In this document: positions 10,497-23,000 of the stretch, in pieces
How the letters are laid out: each line of letters opens with the position of its first letter
Position numbering within the stretch: the first letter of the stretch is position 1
NCBI RefSeq assembly: GCF_905475465.1
Contig: NC_062243.1
Location: 1,136,001-1,200,000, forward strand
Reading direction: 5' to 3'
Source: Pieris napi
Lineage: Eukaryota > Arthropoda > Insecta > Lepidoptera > Pieridae
Length of the DNA: 64,000 nucleotides
Translations under genes and position numbers: made by a program
Notes under the pieces: generated by a model
Databases searched by the model: none
Seen by the model: the letters and a program-made list of their open reading frames with translations, nothing else
Told to the model about the DNA's origin: nothing

Positions 10497-11745
10497 TACT
10501 TAGAAGAAATTCAGAAATAAATTCTAACATTTTGCCCTGAGAGGGAAGGGTGTCAACATTATTGTTGAGAGCACAACCATTTGGGAGGGATGAGGAGCAC
10601 TCACCAACAATAGTCTGGTGAGCTGTTCTATCGTACCCCTTTGCTAGAGGAGCTTGGGGACGAGGGGAGCGATAAATTGTTTGGCGATAGGAAGCATTGG
10701 TAGGAGTTTGGGCTTTTTGAGTAGATTTTAGAGAATAGGCAGGAGGGGTAAACATTTCTTTTGTTATCTCAGCATATGAACGTCGGACAGGAGGAAACTT
10801 AATTGCTGCTTCAACGTATGAGATGTTGTCCTGGGACATCACCATTTTTATGGATTGCTGTCGAGTAAATTCTGGACAGCCCTTGTCAGAAGCAAAATGT
10901 TTGCCTGAGCAATGTAAACATGTGGATGATTCTAAGGTGACTTCACACGTATCACCTGTATGGGGCTGAGCACACCTGTAACATCTGGGCTTAGATCGGC
11001 AGATAGATTTGATATGTCCAAAACGGCAGCAGTTCAGGCACTGTATGGTTGGGAGTTGGTAGGTTTCGACAGGGAGGGAAGTGTGGTAGGAGTAAACCTT
11101 GGCAGGGAGCATTTGCCCCCTGAAGGTAAGGACGACAGATTGGGTAGGCACCCAGGTGGTGACACCCTCAGTTACTGTTTTTCGGTTCAGTCGCCTTGAT
11201 TTTAATACTTCACCACATCCAGGAGGAAGCTCTAATGAAATTACGAGTTCGTCCATTGACCAGTCCACCGGTACACCTCTGACCAACCCCATTCTGGTAA
11301 TGTTATAAGTGGGGATAATAGCTTTAAACTTGCACATACTAAGAACCGGGTTGACCAGAAAGTTGTTGGCAGCTTCAGCAGAAGAGAACTCAACGGTGAT
11401 TTTATTACGGCCTACATTTTTTACACCATCGTGTATGATAGAACTAATTTTGTGCTTATGCATAAACTGGCCGAATGTAATAGCACGTAAAGAGGCTCCG
11501 GAAGATGGGTCTTCTACTTCACGGGAGACTTGGACAATGAACGGACCTTTATCTTCATTAGAGTAAGACCTAGGTCCATCGGAGAAGGAGGGGTGGACAT
11601 AAAGGTGTTGTATAGACGGGTTCGCCTGAGCGGGATCCGTAATAGTTTTTTTAAAGGATGGTTCATTTCTCTCCTCTCCTTGTCGTTTGCGAGACGTAGA
11701 AGAGGTTCCCGGGTCAGGAGGCTCGGGGTCAGGATCTAGATCCAT
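10387..11745 (-). CDS. LINE ORF1: gag-like nucleic-acid-binding protein
   Basis: A 452-aa protein with a Pro/Ser/Glu-rich N-terminus, a central RNA-binding-like region and three consecutive CCHC knuckles near residues 250-310 (CLNCCRFGHIKSIC, CYRCAQPHTGDTC, CLHCSGKHFASDKGC). This is the standard gag architecture of insect non-LTR elements; the protein packages the element RNA. The start is the first Met, about 184 bases from the 5' end of the element. The reading frame overlaps the start of ORF2. Confidence 0.93.
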   Translation of the reverse strand: MDLDPDPEPPDPGTSSTSRKRQGEERNEPSFKKTITDPAQANPSIQHLYVHPSFSDGPRSYSNEDKGPFIVQVSREVEDPSSGASLRAITFGQFMHKHKISSIIHDGVKNVGRNKITVEFSSAEAANNFLVNPVLSMCKFKAIIPTYNITRMGLVRGVPVDWSMDELVISLELPPGCGEVLKSRRLNRKTVTEGVTTWVPTQSVVLTFRGQMLPAKVYSYHTSLPVETYQLPTIQCLNCCRFGHIKSICRSKPRCYRCAQPHTGDTCEVTLESSTCLHCSGKHFASDKGCPEFTRQQSIKMVMSQDNISYVEAAIKFPPVRRSYAEITKEMFTPPAYSLKSTQKAQTPTNASYRQTIYRSPRPQAPLAKGYDRTAHQTIVGECSSSLPNGCALNNNVDTLPSQGKMLEFISEFLLSIVAPCSEIPLPPTVAKNLSQLFKLLQNGPNNPNSME

Positions 11746-11929
11746 TTTACTAAAACTGCAGCAACTATATTAATTTAAATTTTATACTTTACCAGCACCA
11801 ATAGGGTTACTTTTATCTAAATAGCACAATAACAACTATTTCAGCTTAGGAAAATCACAGAAACACCGATAAAAACACGGAAATCTCACTAACACGTGCG
11901 TCAACCAAAGCTAACGCGAGCGAAAAAAA

Positions 11930-11943
11930 ACTTAAATATTGTT
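11930..11943 (-). repeat. Target-site duplication, 5' side of LINE
   Basis: Exact second copy of ACTTAAATATTGTT found at 6449-6462. Together they define the pre-insertion site, about 130 bp upstream of the VPS51 start codon. Confidence 0.88.
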
Positions 11944-12229
11944 GTAACTTTGTAAACAAGATAAACGTCAACTATGAACTGACGGAGGGTTGAGAAATGA
12001 CGTTTTTTGTTTCCCTTATGAAATGACATCTGATTTGATTTTTTAAAGATTTTATGGCCGTACCTAACGAAATACACATATTGGGATTTATTGGATAGAA
12101 ACACAGAATACAACCAATTCTTGTGAAATTATAAAAAACGAGAGGCTTTAACAAATTTGTATGGAAATCACGTGAGTAAATGTTAATACCATGCAAATGC
12201 GTTAGCTATAATATTTAATGAATGTATAG
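11944..12229. other. Former VPS51 upstream region
   Basis: Without the LINE this stretch would lie directly upstream of VPS51. No exon is visible. It probably contains the ancestral promoter or 5' UTR of VPS51, now about 5.5 kb further away. No core promoter element could be assigned by eye. Confidence 0.35.
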
Positions 12230-13135
12230 ATTGTGGTCTTTCCAGACCAGATGAAGCTAAAGTAAAATCACACCGTCATTCAAAACAGGCAGCACTTCTA
12301 AGTTCTAAGCAAACAAATTTTAGACCCATATCTGTGCTGCCTGCATTTAGTAAAATTTTTGAAAAAAATATTCTTTTTCAGTTATTGATACATTTTAATA
12401 ATAATAAACTTATGCATAGCCAGCAGTATGGTTTTACAAGAAGTCGCTCCACAGCAGATGCTGGCATTAAAGTAATTTCCGAGATTTTAAATGCTTGGGA
12501 AAATTCTCATGATGCCAATAGAGTTTTTTGGGATCTATCTTATTTATTAAGGCTTTCGACTGTGTCCAATACAAAATCCTAATCAAAATACTTCAACACT
12601 GTGGCATTGGCGAAAAAGCGCTAAATCTTATGGAATCTTACCTAAGCGATAGAATTCAAAAGGTAAATGTAAATGGAGCTATATCACAGGGATCGTCTGT
12701 TACTATGGGTGTATCGCAAGGCGCCATACTTGGTCCCTTCTTATTCCTCGTCTATCTAAATGACCTACCATTTCTTGTAAAGGAGCTTCACGAGATAGTA
12801 CTGTTTGCTGATGACACTTCGCTTTTATTTAAAGTGAAACGACGAAATCCATCACTTGAGAATGTAAACAGTGCCATCTCCAAGTTCACTGGTTTAATAC
12901 AAATAATCTTAAGCTAAATGAAAAGAAGACAAAATGTATTAAATTTGTAACTACAAATGTAAAAAGTAGTAAGTAGTGGCGATTAAAAAGAGTGGTGGAG
13001 AGTTTATTGCCAGTTCTTCACTTCTGTTCTACGCCCTAGAAAGCATTTAATGTATATTTCTTTTTTGACGTTCATAAGTGTACATTGTGATTGTGACCTA
13101 TATGAATAAATGATATTGACTTTGACTTTTGAAAT
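12230..13135 (+). mobile_element. Internally deleted LINE (CR1/Jockey-like) with degenerate RT
   Basis: The plus strand encodes RT pieces in two frames: NFRPISVLPAFSKIFEK and QQYGFTRSRSTADAG (frame of 12334), then KAFDCVQYKILI, GVSQGAILGPFLFLVYLNDLP and LFADDTSLLF (frame of 12528), so a frameshift lies near 12530. After about 12960 it jumps to the 3' end of the element: the 'agtggygrwgagtttattgccagttctt' type block, a GACGTTCATAAGTGTAC motif and a tail rich in TTGACTTTGA. The C-terminal ORF2 part is missing. The same 3' end recurs at 22325, 38112, 43395, 58050 (reverse) and 60130, identifying those as 5'-truncated copies of this family. Confidence 0.85.
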
Positions 13136-14086
13136 GAACTTTTTGTTAGTGGATCACGTCTGCTGCAAACTGCAAAGTGATTTTGCCCAGCCAGCAATCA
13201 ATAATAATAAAGCAGCGTTATTATTATTAATTTAATTATGTACCTTTGATACATAAAATCTTACAAGCTACACATTATCATAATAAAACACAACATTACT
13301 ACATATAAGCAAATTTATTTTATTTCATCCCAACATTTTGCGCTTTCTTAAAAGAAATAGAATAACATTAAATATATATTAATAATTTCTGAGCTATGTA
13401 AATATTTCACATATTTGAGATCTATAAACCAATCACAACTTTGAATAATAATAATATTTCATTCATATCATGATTATATTCACTTAAAAATTAAAAATAT
13501 CATGGACAAAGCCTAATTGCTGTGAATTTAGGTGTTAATCTAAATATTACTTCACAGCAATAAGATGTTGCTTGTAACAAAGATCATATAAAAACCTATA
13601 CCTTACTTTTACTAAACCCATTATATACTTTACATAGTATGGATACCTTATAGAAAAAATTGTTCAGTTAAGACTAATACAAATTACATTTGAATTATCT
13701 ATATTGAACACTTATTATCACACATACTTTAATACAATGTTTGTATTGTTTTTCGCACTTTCAATGGCACACAAGGCAAGTGACAAAATTTAATTTGAAT
13801 AGGGGTTTGACAAATTAGTCAATTGTCAGGGCTTTGTCAAACTTGGCAATTGCATTACCTTGCTGCAATGGATTTTTTCACAAAAAACTATTATCCATAT
13901 AAAAAAAAATATCTTAAATAAGATATAAAGCTAACGTTAATTATTTATGCTGCAATTTTTTTTGTAAAAATTATTTATTGCAGTCAATTGGAAGTAAAAA
14001 GGTATTATGCTGAATAATTATCATGAATTATTCAAAATTGTGAATAATTAATGATAATAACTGAACAGCATAATTTTCCTCCGTAG
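13136..14086. other. TBC1D5 downstream region
   Basis: AT-rich sequence beyond the TBC1D5 stop codon, presumably 3' UTR and spacer. No exon or recognisable repeat was seen apart from simple A/T runs. Confidence 0.4.
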
Positions 14087-17000
14087 TCATTCTGTCCGTA
14101 ACCGTAGAGGGTCCTGGAATGGCAAATCACTTGTGGAATCACATTCAACTTGATGGAACACTTGTAATGGCACTTCTTTCACTTTATTTATCACTTTCAC
14201 TGGATTCACTTTAACTTGGTTGACCTTGACCAGGTTCACTTTTGGTTTGTTCCTTCCCAGCATCACAGGGACGAGTTGGCGCCGTCCGACGGAGAATGAT
14301 GTCTGGTTTTCGGCCGCTTCTAAGGCCGTTTCGACATCAATCAAAGCGTGGTTTCTGCATTGCAGTAAGGCGGAGAGCTGTAATTAAACACATGTAGAGT
14401 ACCCGGCCAATTATAAGTAGCATCGTGCTTTAGAAAGAGATACTCGGCTAGCTTCGGCTTCGTATAGCGCAATCTCTGTCTCCTAATAGATACCGGACTT
14501 TTAGTGTTTTGTGTGACAGAGATGATTCGTGTAATAGAGATAGATAAAATTATAATAGATGGAAAAGGTTGAGATGTATGTGGAATGGCTTTTACCGAAT
14601 CTTTACATAATAAACTAACTGAATACCAAAATAACTTAGAAGGAAGCATTGTAAGAGTGAAAAGAATTGGTTGGAAATGGTTGGACAAACAACATGTTAA
14701 AACTGAAATGGCCAGGAGGCACAGAAGGTAACAAATTGGTGGTGGTGGTAACTTCTGTGTTCCACCGTTCCACAGAAACAACTAAGATTGTTTCTCGACA
14801 AAGAAAAGATTGAATGGCTAACTAATCTAGTAGGCTGTGACATATACAAAAATAACAAAAAACTCTAGAAAACAGCAATATAGGCTTATTTTGTAGATTA
14901 ATTAAGATTGAGATTATTTAAAGGAAACTTGGCATGTAAACATTAAGTTTTTATATAATTGCTTATTTATTTCATTCAAATTATATATGGTGAAAATTAT
15001 CTTAAAATGCATCATATAGATAGATACATAAAAAGGCATTTTGAATTTTTTTACATTTACATATTTATCAAAAATATACAGTTTTAGTTGTTTAATATAA
15101 TTTTCTATTTTATTACTAACGTAATCCAAAGGAAACATGCAATATACATTTAAAAAAATGAAACTGCTCCACACTCTGCTATGTCAGAATGAAAAATTGT
15201 TTACCCCACAATTGCTTTGCTATTTACTAGATATTTACACAACGGTTTAAAATTAATTCATATATATGAAACAAATTAAAAAAAAACTTGTAAATACTCT
15301 CTCATATTGCGAATAAACATAATTTGATAGATTCTCACTTGAGCGATCTGTTCCAAGGCAGGTATTGCGTCCGGGGGCGGTCGGGGCAAAGCGGCTTGCA
15401 GAGCGGCAACGGCCGAGGGGAGGCGCGCCCTGAGCAGGGCCAGAGCCGCCAAAGAGTGAGCCACGTCTCCCCCTTCCGCTAAACCCTCAGATCCGTCCGT
15501 CTCGGCCTCCTCTTCCGCCTTTTGATAGTAGCTGTATTCCGAATTCGCCGCGTCTATTGCACTATCGTGACTAAGATATGGTTTATCATTATTCAAACTG
15601 AACATTGGACATTATTAATAATTAATAAAAGTCAGTGCTTTTTCTTCTTTAAATGTTTGTTTTTATTTTATGGCCAGTTTCATCTATTGTAATGTCTGTC
15701 TGTATGTATACTGTTAATAATAAGACAAGACTAATATTCTTATTCGTAAATCGTATCTCTAGTCACAATCTCCTCTGAAAGCTGTCAAATATGTCAAAGT
15801 TTATAACGAAAAAAACGAATTGACAGCTCATGAAACTAGATAAGTTTGATTGATTTAGCCATTTTGAAGCTATACAGTCACGTGGCTATTTTTACCTGTC
15901 TTAAGTGTCAAGTGCCCTAATATGGTAATTGTCATGTGTCAAACTGACGTATCAATAACTAATGCATCACATCAGACAAATGCTTTTAGCTTGGCAAAAA
16001 AATAAAAATTGTTAAGTCAAAACTAAGTATATAAATAAATAAATATAAAACTCTTCACCTATTATTGAGTTGAGCTGGTGGAGAGGGATATCTCACGGGA
16101 TCTCGCAAATGGAGACTCAGAGCACAAACGTGTCCAGCCGACGCGCTCGACGGACGCATCAGCAAAGACAACGCCCCGCCCGTGTCGCATTCTAGTACTG
16201 AAAGTATTTATAAGTACTGTACGTACCTGTTTCTTTAGTAGTATTGATTGACGTGTATACAAAATTGTAAAAAGGGCAGTGCGACTGACATCCCTGAGGT
16301 CGTAGGTTCGATCCCCGGCTGTGCACCAATGGACTTTCTTTCTATGTGCGCATTTAACATTTGCTCGAACGGTGAAAGAAAACATCATGAGGAAACCGAC
16401 ATGTCTTAGACCCAAAAAGTCGACAGCGTGTCTCAGGCACTGGAGGTTGATCACCTACTTGCCTATTAGATTTAAAAATGATCATGAAACAGATTTAGAA
16501 ATCTGAGGCCAAGAGCTAAACAGGTTGTAGCGCCACGGATTTTTTATAGAAAATTTTAGTTTTAATTTAAAAAAAAACTAAAGTATAAGTATTCTTTTGT
16601 GTGTATTAACGCTGTGATTATGAGTTTGAAGACTTTAGTAACAATGGCGCAATTAAACTGAGAGAAAGAGGGGAACAATTTTAAATGATATTTATTTTGA
16701 TAGTTAGTATTCTGTCTATCATTAAGTCAACATAACGGAATTTCAAGTGAACCTATTTTATGTAAAAACTATTTTCTATGATATCTTTTAAATTATAGAA
16801 TGGAGAAAAGTTTCTTGTCAGTTCTTCACGCCCATTATACGATCTTACAATTATAAATACATAACTACATATACGCACAACGGACCAACCACGAGTCTAA
16901 TTGCGTAGAAAGGAGTCCTACTACCCTACTACCCTACATATACGTATAAATTATGTGTGTTTTTGTTTAAACTTAAAAATAAACAACGTAAGTTTTTTAT

Positions 17001-20000
17001 ATAATATGACAATTAAAATCACTCACAAGCGGTCCGTATCGACATGAGCATAGCGACAACGATATGGTGCAAATTGGGTAACATCGGCCCATCGGAGAAT
17101 ATAAAACTCCACAAATTAGGTATTTCCGTGCGAGGGAACTCGCGGCCGAAGAGGAGCCGAAGCCAGCGACTGTAAAAACACATTCTTTTGTTTCAAAACA
17201 CTTCAGTTGTTAGAGGAACATGCCTAAATTGGAAGTTTTTTACCTTATAACTTTTTGAATTTTGGAATAATAAAAAGTCACACAGACATAATTGTAGGCA
17301 AAGCGATTTGTTACAAAATATGCCTTAACAATTTTTTTGTACGATGGGATAGTTTCGTAGATATAGGCAAAAACGTGTTTTCACCCCTTTTTCCAAGATG
17401 GCGGCCGGGGGACAAACCCCACAAACTTGGGTAAAGCTTGTGACGACGGTGTACCAATGGACTTTCTGTCTATGTGCGTATCTAATACTCGCTCGGTGAA
17501 GGAAAATGTCGTAAATCCATATACCGACGATATGTGTCATACAAGAGGCTGATCATTGACTATTAGAAATAATAACGGAACAGATACAGAAATCTGAAGC
17601 CCAAACATAAAAGGTTGTAGACATTGGTAATAATGGTTTAATAATTGGTTTCTTAATTATTTATGTTATCTCTTCGTGTATAGGTCGGTTATCGAAAGCT
17701 GGCGCGTTCACATTACTCACACTAATGCAATTTCACTATACATGTTTAAAAATATGATTTTTTTTGCCAAGCTATATTTAGTCTCGGTTTTAGTAAGGTT
17801 GGGTGGGTTGTAAATAAATAAAAATGTGTCAAATATATATAAATATTATGTGCATACGAGGGTGGATCCAAAAGTTCTAAGCCCGACCAAGAACGTAAAA
17901 GAGTAGTTTGTGTAAATAATTTTTCATTATTCTTCATAGTATTCTAACCTCCAACCAAATAAGTTAACAATCACAGACAAAATAATAATGAGAAAATAGA
18001 TCAACATGTACAGTAAAGATCAACATAAACAGAAGCAAAACAATAACTGTCTCTTTTATACTCATAAGCTTGACCGAGCGCGAGAGAGACGGACAATCTT
18101 TTCATGATGCATATTGAGTGTGACAAGACGCCTCGCGCTTATTCACAGACACTACACAAGCACAAAGTGTAAATGTGTTGAAGCCGCCAGCTTTAGATAA
18201 CATACCAATATGTCATGTTTGCCTATACATGCTTGTCACATTAAAAATTGTATGTGGTTATTTTACCAACGTATCAGTGTGCCGAGTGTTGGCCAGATTT
18301 GTCGATATAAAATGGTATTGTTACGAAGACGGGTCGTTTAAAGTTTCTAGATTTTTTTCACTAGAACTTTTCAGCAAGCTGAAATGTGATTTCTGGCCGA
18401 TTCAAGAGAGGATTCATCACGTATTAGAAAATTGTAAATTACAGAATGTTACCCTAGTTTTCAGGAGGCTTTTTCAGGCAGTTTCAGAACAAGTGTAGTC
18501 GAGTGGTACACTTTTCAGGAAACTAGCTAGCTCGTAACAGTATACAAAATCTCATTTACGTACATACAAAATTATTTCCAATAAAAGTAGATATCACACG
18601 AAACGAAATAACTCACATGCCAAAGAGTTCCATAGATATATTGCACTCCATGAGGTGTTTCGCGAGCTCCGGGTCCGCGGACGTCAAATATTCCTCTCGC
18701 ACACGTTCCAAATATCTTACCGCTTCGTTTTGATTCTAAAATGTGTGTGAGAAACTTTCTTAGGACTTATAATAGTCGCACAAAAAAATACAACATATAA
18801 AGGACACTTACATATAGTACAGTGGTACCTCGATATACGAATTTTTGAAATAAAACTTCTTTAGGCGCGACTAGGGAGTAACTCAGATTTTTTTTCTGAC
18901 GGAAGTAACACTTACTTGTGTAGTTAGTTAGTCTGTGTAGTTTCCGCTATTAAATGTCATAATATGACCTATAATTTCATACGTAAGAAATTATGATGAC
19001 ATTCAATCAACTGTTTCGAATGAATAATATTAATATAACATTTGAAAAATCTTTGTAAAGCACATGAATAATAAATTATAATATGATATTTATTATTTTT
19101 TAAGTTAATATTTAATAATTTCAATGATATATGCCGTCAAGGCCAAAGAAGTTTTACTTCAATCGCGCGTAAAGGTTACACGCACACACTTTTTTTTATG
19201 TAATAGGAGGCTTATCTGATGTTAAGTGATACCGCCGCCCTAAATCTGTATAAACGTATGTGTACTCTTAGACCATATAACTAATAAAACTTAACATAAT
19301 CAAAAATAATATTTCCATAAATGGTCCTTCGAGCCGAACTATATTATTTTTGCGTTTTTGACGATATTTTGCCAGTAATTAATCAGGCTTACTTTATAAA
19401 AGTATGGCCCCGAGGGTTTTTATTATTCTTAAGGTGAATGTACAAGTTTAATATTGTATTATTCGTAATCTCTTAAAAACATATTGATTATAATAAGTTC
19501 AGCCTGAAATATCATCTTTATACATACATGTAGTGATCTAGATAGAGGCAGTCGGCCACATGACGTTGGAATAACATCTCCCGTGCTGTAGAATTGCTCT
19601 AACCCTTTCATCACAGCACTGAATAGCATACTGCAATTAAGAAAGGTATATACTTTTATAAATAAGACACGAGTTTTGTATAAGAAAATATATTAATTGT
19701 ATGTTTCTTGTTTTATAAATGGATAAAGTTTTACAATCAAAAAATACTCACTAGCTATCATGTTCAAGGTACTCTTCTTCTAAATAATTCAGCAGTGTGT
19801 CACTAAAAACAAAATTAAATTTATTAAATTTTTAAGATTAACACTACAAGATTTTGGCTCCGGGCCTCAGATTTCTGCCCGACATATCCACTTTTGGATC
19901 TTATTTTTATGTATTTACACTTTGTTGCATTATAATATAAAAATTTAACATAATTACATGTAAAGGAAAGGCAACTGGCGGCCTTATCGCTTTCGAGCGA

Positions 20001-23000
20001 TCTCTTCCAGGCAACCACTGTGAGAAAATAAAAAAAAATGTATTAAATTAGTAAGGTAGGCAAAGTGCAAAAATACATATATCACATATAGTTATTAAGA
20101 AGAAGAAAAAAGAAACTAAACAGAAACAAAAAACAAACTAAACTAATAATGGATACATGAAAAAAAAAAGTAAAAAGTGCACATAAATCATAATAATCTT
20201 TGGCTGGTTTCCTCACAATGTTTTCTCTTAGAAACAGAACACCATTGGTGCACATCCGAGGTTCTAAGATGTACTGGAGTCATTGAAAACTGAAGGAGGA
20301 AGTTATCAATAACTGTAATTTTTAAGCTATTGCATAGATTTTATCCAGAATCCAGAAAATCCGTAACGAAAAATACCTTACACACGATGACGTAATATAG
20401 GTGCGGCAAATACGCGTTAGAGTGGGACAGAACGCATACTGCGCATTCCCATCTCTCTGACGAGATCGGTGACGTGGCGTGAGCGCGGCCGGTGCAGCCG
20501 GTGGCGTTAGAGTGAGATAAACTATATAGGCGCTTTAGTCTGGGTCTGGTAGAGTGGTAGATTGAAATAATAACAAAGAAAAATCTTGAAATAATATCAA
20601 AGAAAAACTAATACTGCATAAATAAAAATAAATAAATAATTATACCTGCATAACTTGATAAAAAATGCTATGCAATAGCTTCACCGCGGCAGTCCCCGAG
20701 TGCCACACTTTTTTTTCTAAAAAACTGAACAACTACTTATTTTTTCTTATTTATTTATAAATCCTACAACAACATGTATGCTTAATACCTATACAAGAAA
20801 ATATGACATCACAAATTTTACACTAGCAACCACAAAAAAAAAATCTAAATATATATGTTTGGGTTAATTTTACCTCAAAGTATGCTGTTTAGCTTGTTGC
20901 CTGTCACAATATAGTTCAAAGAGCAAAGGTGCCAGAACTTCGTGCATTCCTTGCCTGTATCCTGGGCTGGGATGAGCGCGAGACCAGAAAAATAAAACGC
21001 GAACCTTAAAAAACTATCATATTAATAAATATAAAAAGTACTTCTTGGTAGAACAAGTTTTTATTGTATGGTAAGAACTTTCAAAAAGCTACCAGCTTTT
21101 TAATTGGCCGATAGTCTGATATATTATTTTACAGTATTCTCAACTAACTTGTATAAGACTTGGTTATATATTACATACCACACTAGTCTACATACAACTG
21201 AAATTAGGTATAAAATGTCATTGTGACACTGAAAGTACTAAATTTGAAGAATTTAAATTGTTAAGTAATAAAAAGTTATGTGAACTAACCATTGTGTCTT
21301 GGACATCTTTATCTCTAAAGTATGTTTCATCCGGAAATGTCCGCACCACATCTTGTAATATTAAAGCCTTTAATTCATTATCGCAAAAGTGCTGCTTCCA
21401 TGCACTCTAGAAAAGAAAATATGCCCTTAATTATAATGTAAAATATGAAAAAAATGTGTTTTATTACATCACTAGCTGGCCTGGCGAACATCGTACCGCC
21501 TAACAGTCGATTCTTTATTTTTTTTAAATACTTATTCTGCTATTCGGGACACCGGTCTAGCTAGTAAGATAAAAAAAGAAAGTTGATAATACAACAAATA
21601 CATTACGTCAAAAAAAAAAATTACCTTCCCGGAACCCCTCCACTAACATTTGAACTTTATGATATGGTATTAAAGTTCAAATTGCCTTTAAATATTATCA
21701 CGAATATTTTGTATGGGAATATAGAAAAGCGTTGTTTTTAGACTTTTTCACTCATTTTTTTAAATTTTTCTCTCCGTAAGAACCTTCCTCGTACTTCAAG
21801 GAATATTATAAAAAAAGAATCAGACAAATCGGTCAAGCCGTTTTCATGTTATGTCTTGACAACGGAAAACGGGTTTCATTTTTATATATAAAGATAATGT
21901 CTGGGTGGCAACCGAGAGTATGTTGAACAACAGAGAACAAATAAAATAGATACAGATTACAGACACCAGTACTGAGTAAATGTGCCTAGTACTCTAAAAA
22001 AATTTCTCACATCATTGATTTTATATAATATGTATACAAGAAAATTAAATTTATATGCGCTAAAAGTTGGTCCATTTATAATCATTGTAAAGATATAATA
22101 AAGGTAAGAGTCAATTTTTTTTCCATTCCAGCTTGAAAACACAAAATATGTATATTCTATTCATAGTGAAATATTATATCAGATATTTTGAAGTAGTATA
22201 TTATTTAATATTAACATGTAGTTTATATGTTTATTTTATACTATTTTCTTCTTTTTTTTTTTGATGTAAAGATTATAATTTTATTACATTGAGTATAGCC
22301 TATATGAGGGAAGTTGACTGGCGATTGGTGATTAAAAAGAGTGGCGAAGAGTTTATTGCCAGTTCTTCTGTTGTTATACGCCCTTGATTTGAGAACTGGC
22401 AGTAAATGTAAAATTAGAAGCATTTAATGTATATTTCTTTTTTGACATTCATAAGTGTACACTGTGTTACCTATATAAATAAATGATTTTTGACTTTTGA
22501 CACATGACAATTGAGATGTTTGATGTTGTTGTTTAATTAATTGCTTGGTTTAGGTGATATTTATATATGGCCACACAAAAGAATTCAATTAGATTTTTAC
22601 CTCATCATTTTGTGACAGGGGATCATCTCCAATAACAGCACGAGGGTCCATCGAAAGTTTATTTCTAAGGTCATTGTAGAAATTTCTGTGGCCGTGTATG
22701 CTGCAATGAGATAAATCTATTTTAAATAATACTCTGAATACATGGCTGCTAAGAGTGTGATATGTAACATTATATGTACATCAAATTTATGACTACAACA
22801 AAGTTATGTTTATACATTTAAGGTACCTTAGTGATATACTAGTGGTAGAAATTTTCTTCAAACTATAATATAATAACTAATATTATGTATAAATTTATAA
22901 TACATATTTCCAAAGCTGGATTTTATTGTAATTGAAAATTTATTTGTAGTTGTTTACTTTTAAATCTATATTTGTGATTAGTGTTAAATTTCAATAAAAA

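Larger units (their letters stand above)
6461..11929 (-). mobile_element. Full-length non-LTR retrotransposon (I/Jockey group, with RNase H)
   Basis: A complete LINE of about 5.47 kb read from high to low coordinates: 5' UTR of roughly 184 bp (11746-11929), ORF1 (10387-11745), ORF2 (6726-10496, overlapping ORF1 by 110 bp in a different frame), 3' UTR (about 6480-6725) and a poly(A) tail of about 19 (6461-6479). It is bounded by a 12-14 bp target-site duplication. Both ORFs are free of stops and frameshifts and the catalytic motifs are intact, so the insertion is probably young. An RNase H domain behind the RT and a gag with three CCHC knuckles fit I- or Loa-like clades rather than Jockey in the strict sense; the clade is not certain. 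Confidence 0.95.

Noticed and set aside
14355..14377. Alternative acceptor (GCAATGCAG) for the last TBC1D5 exon
   Set aside because: Phase mismatch with the preceding exon; the upstream TTAATTACAG acceptor is in phase 0 and has a better pyrimidine tract.
16059..16097. Earlier donor (GTGAGA at 16091-16096) for the TBC1D5 exon starting 16197
   Set aside because: Using it leaves the next exon out of phase with a stop; reading on to the GTGAAG donor at 16053-16058 restores phase and adds residues matching the family (LRDPVRYPSPP).
17862..17900. Tc1/mariner-like end ('cgagggtggatccaaaagttc')
   Set aside because: Only one end is visible and no transposase remnant accompanies it; too short to call.
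18175..18498. 107-codon plus-strand ORF in a TBC1D5 intron
   Set aside because: No recognisable domain, no splice or promoter context, composition not clearly coding; probably chance or an old repeat.
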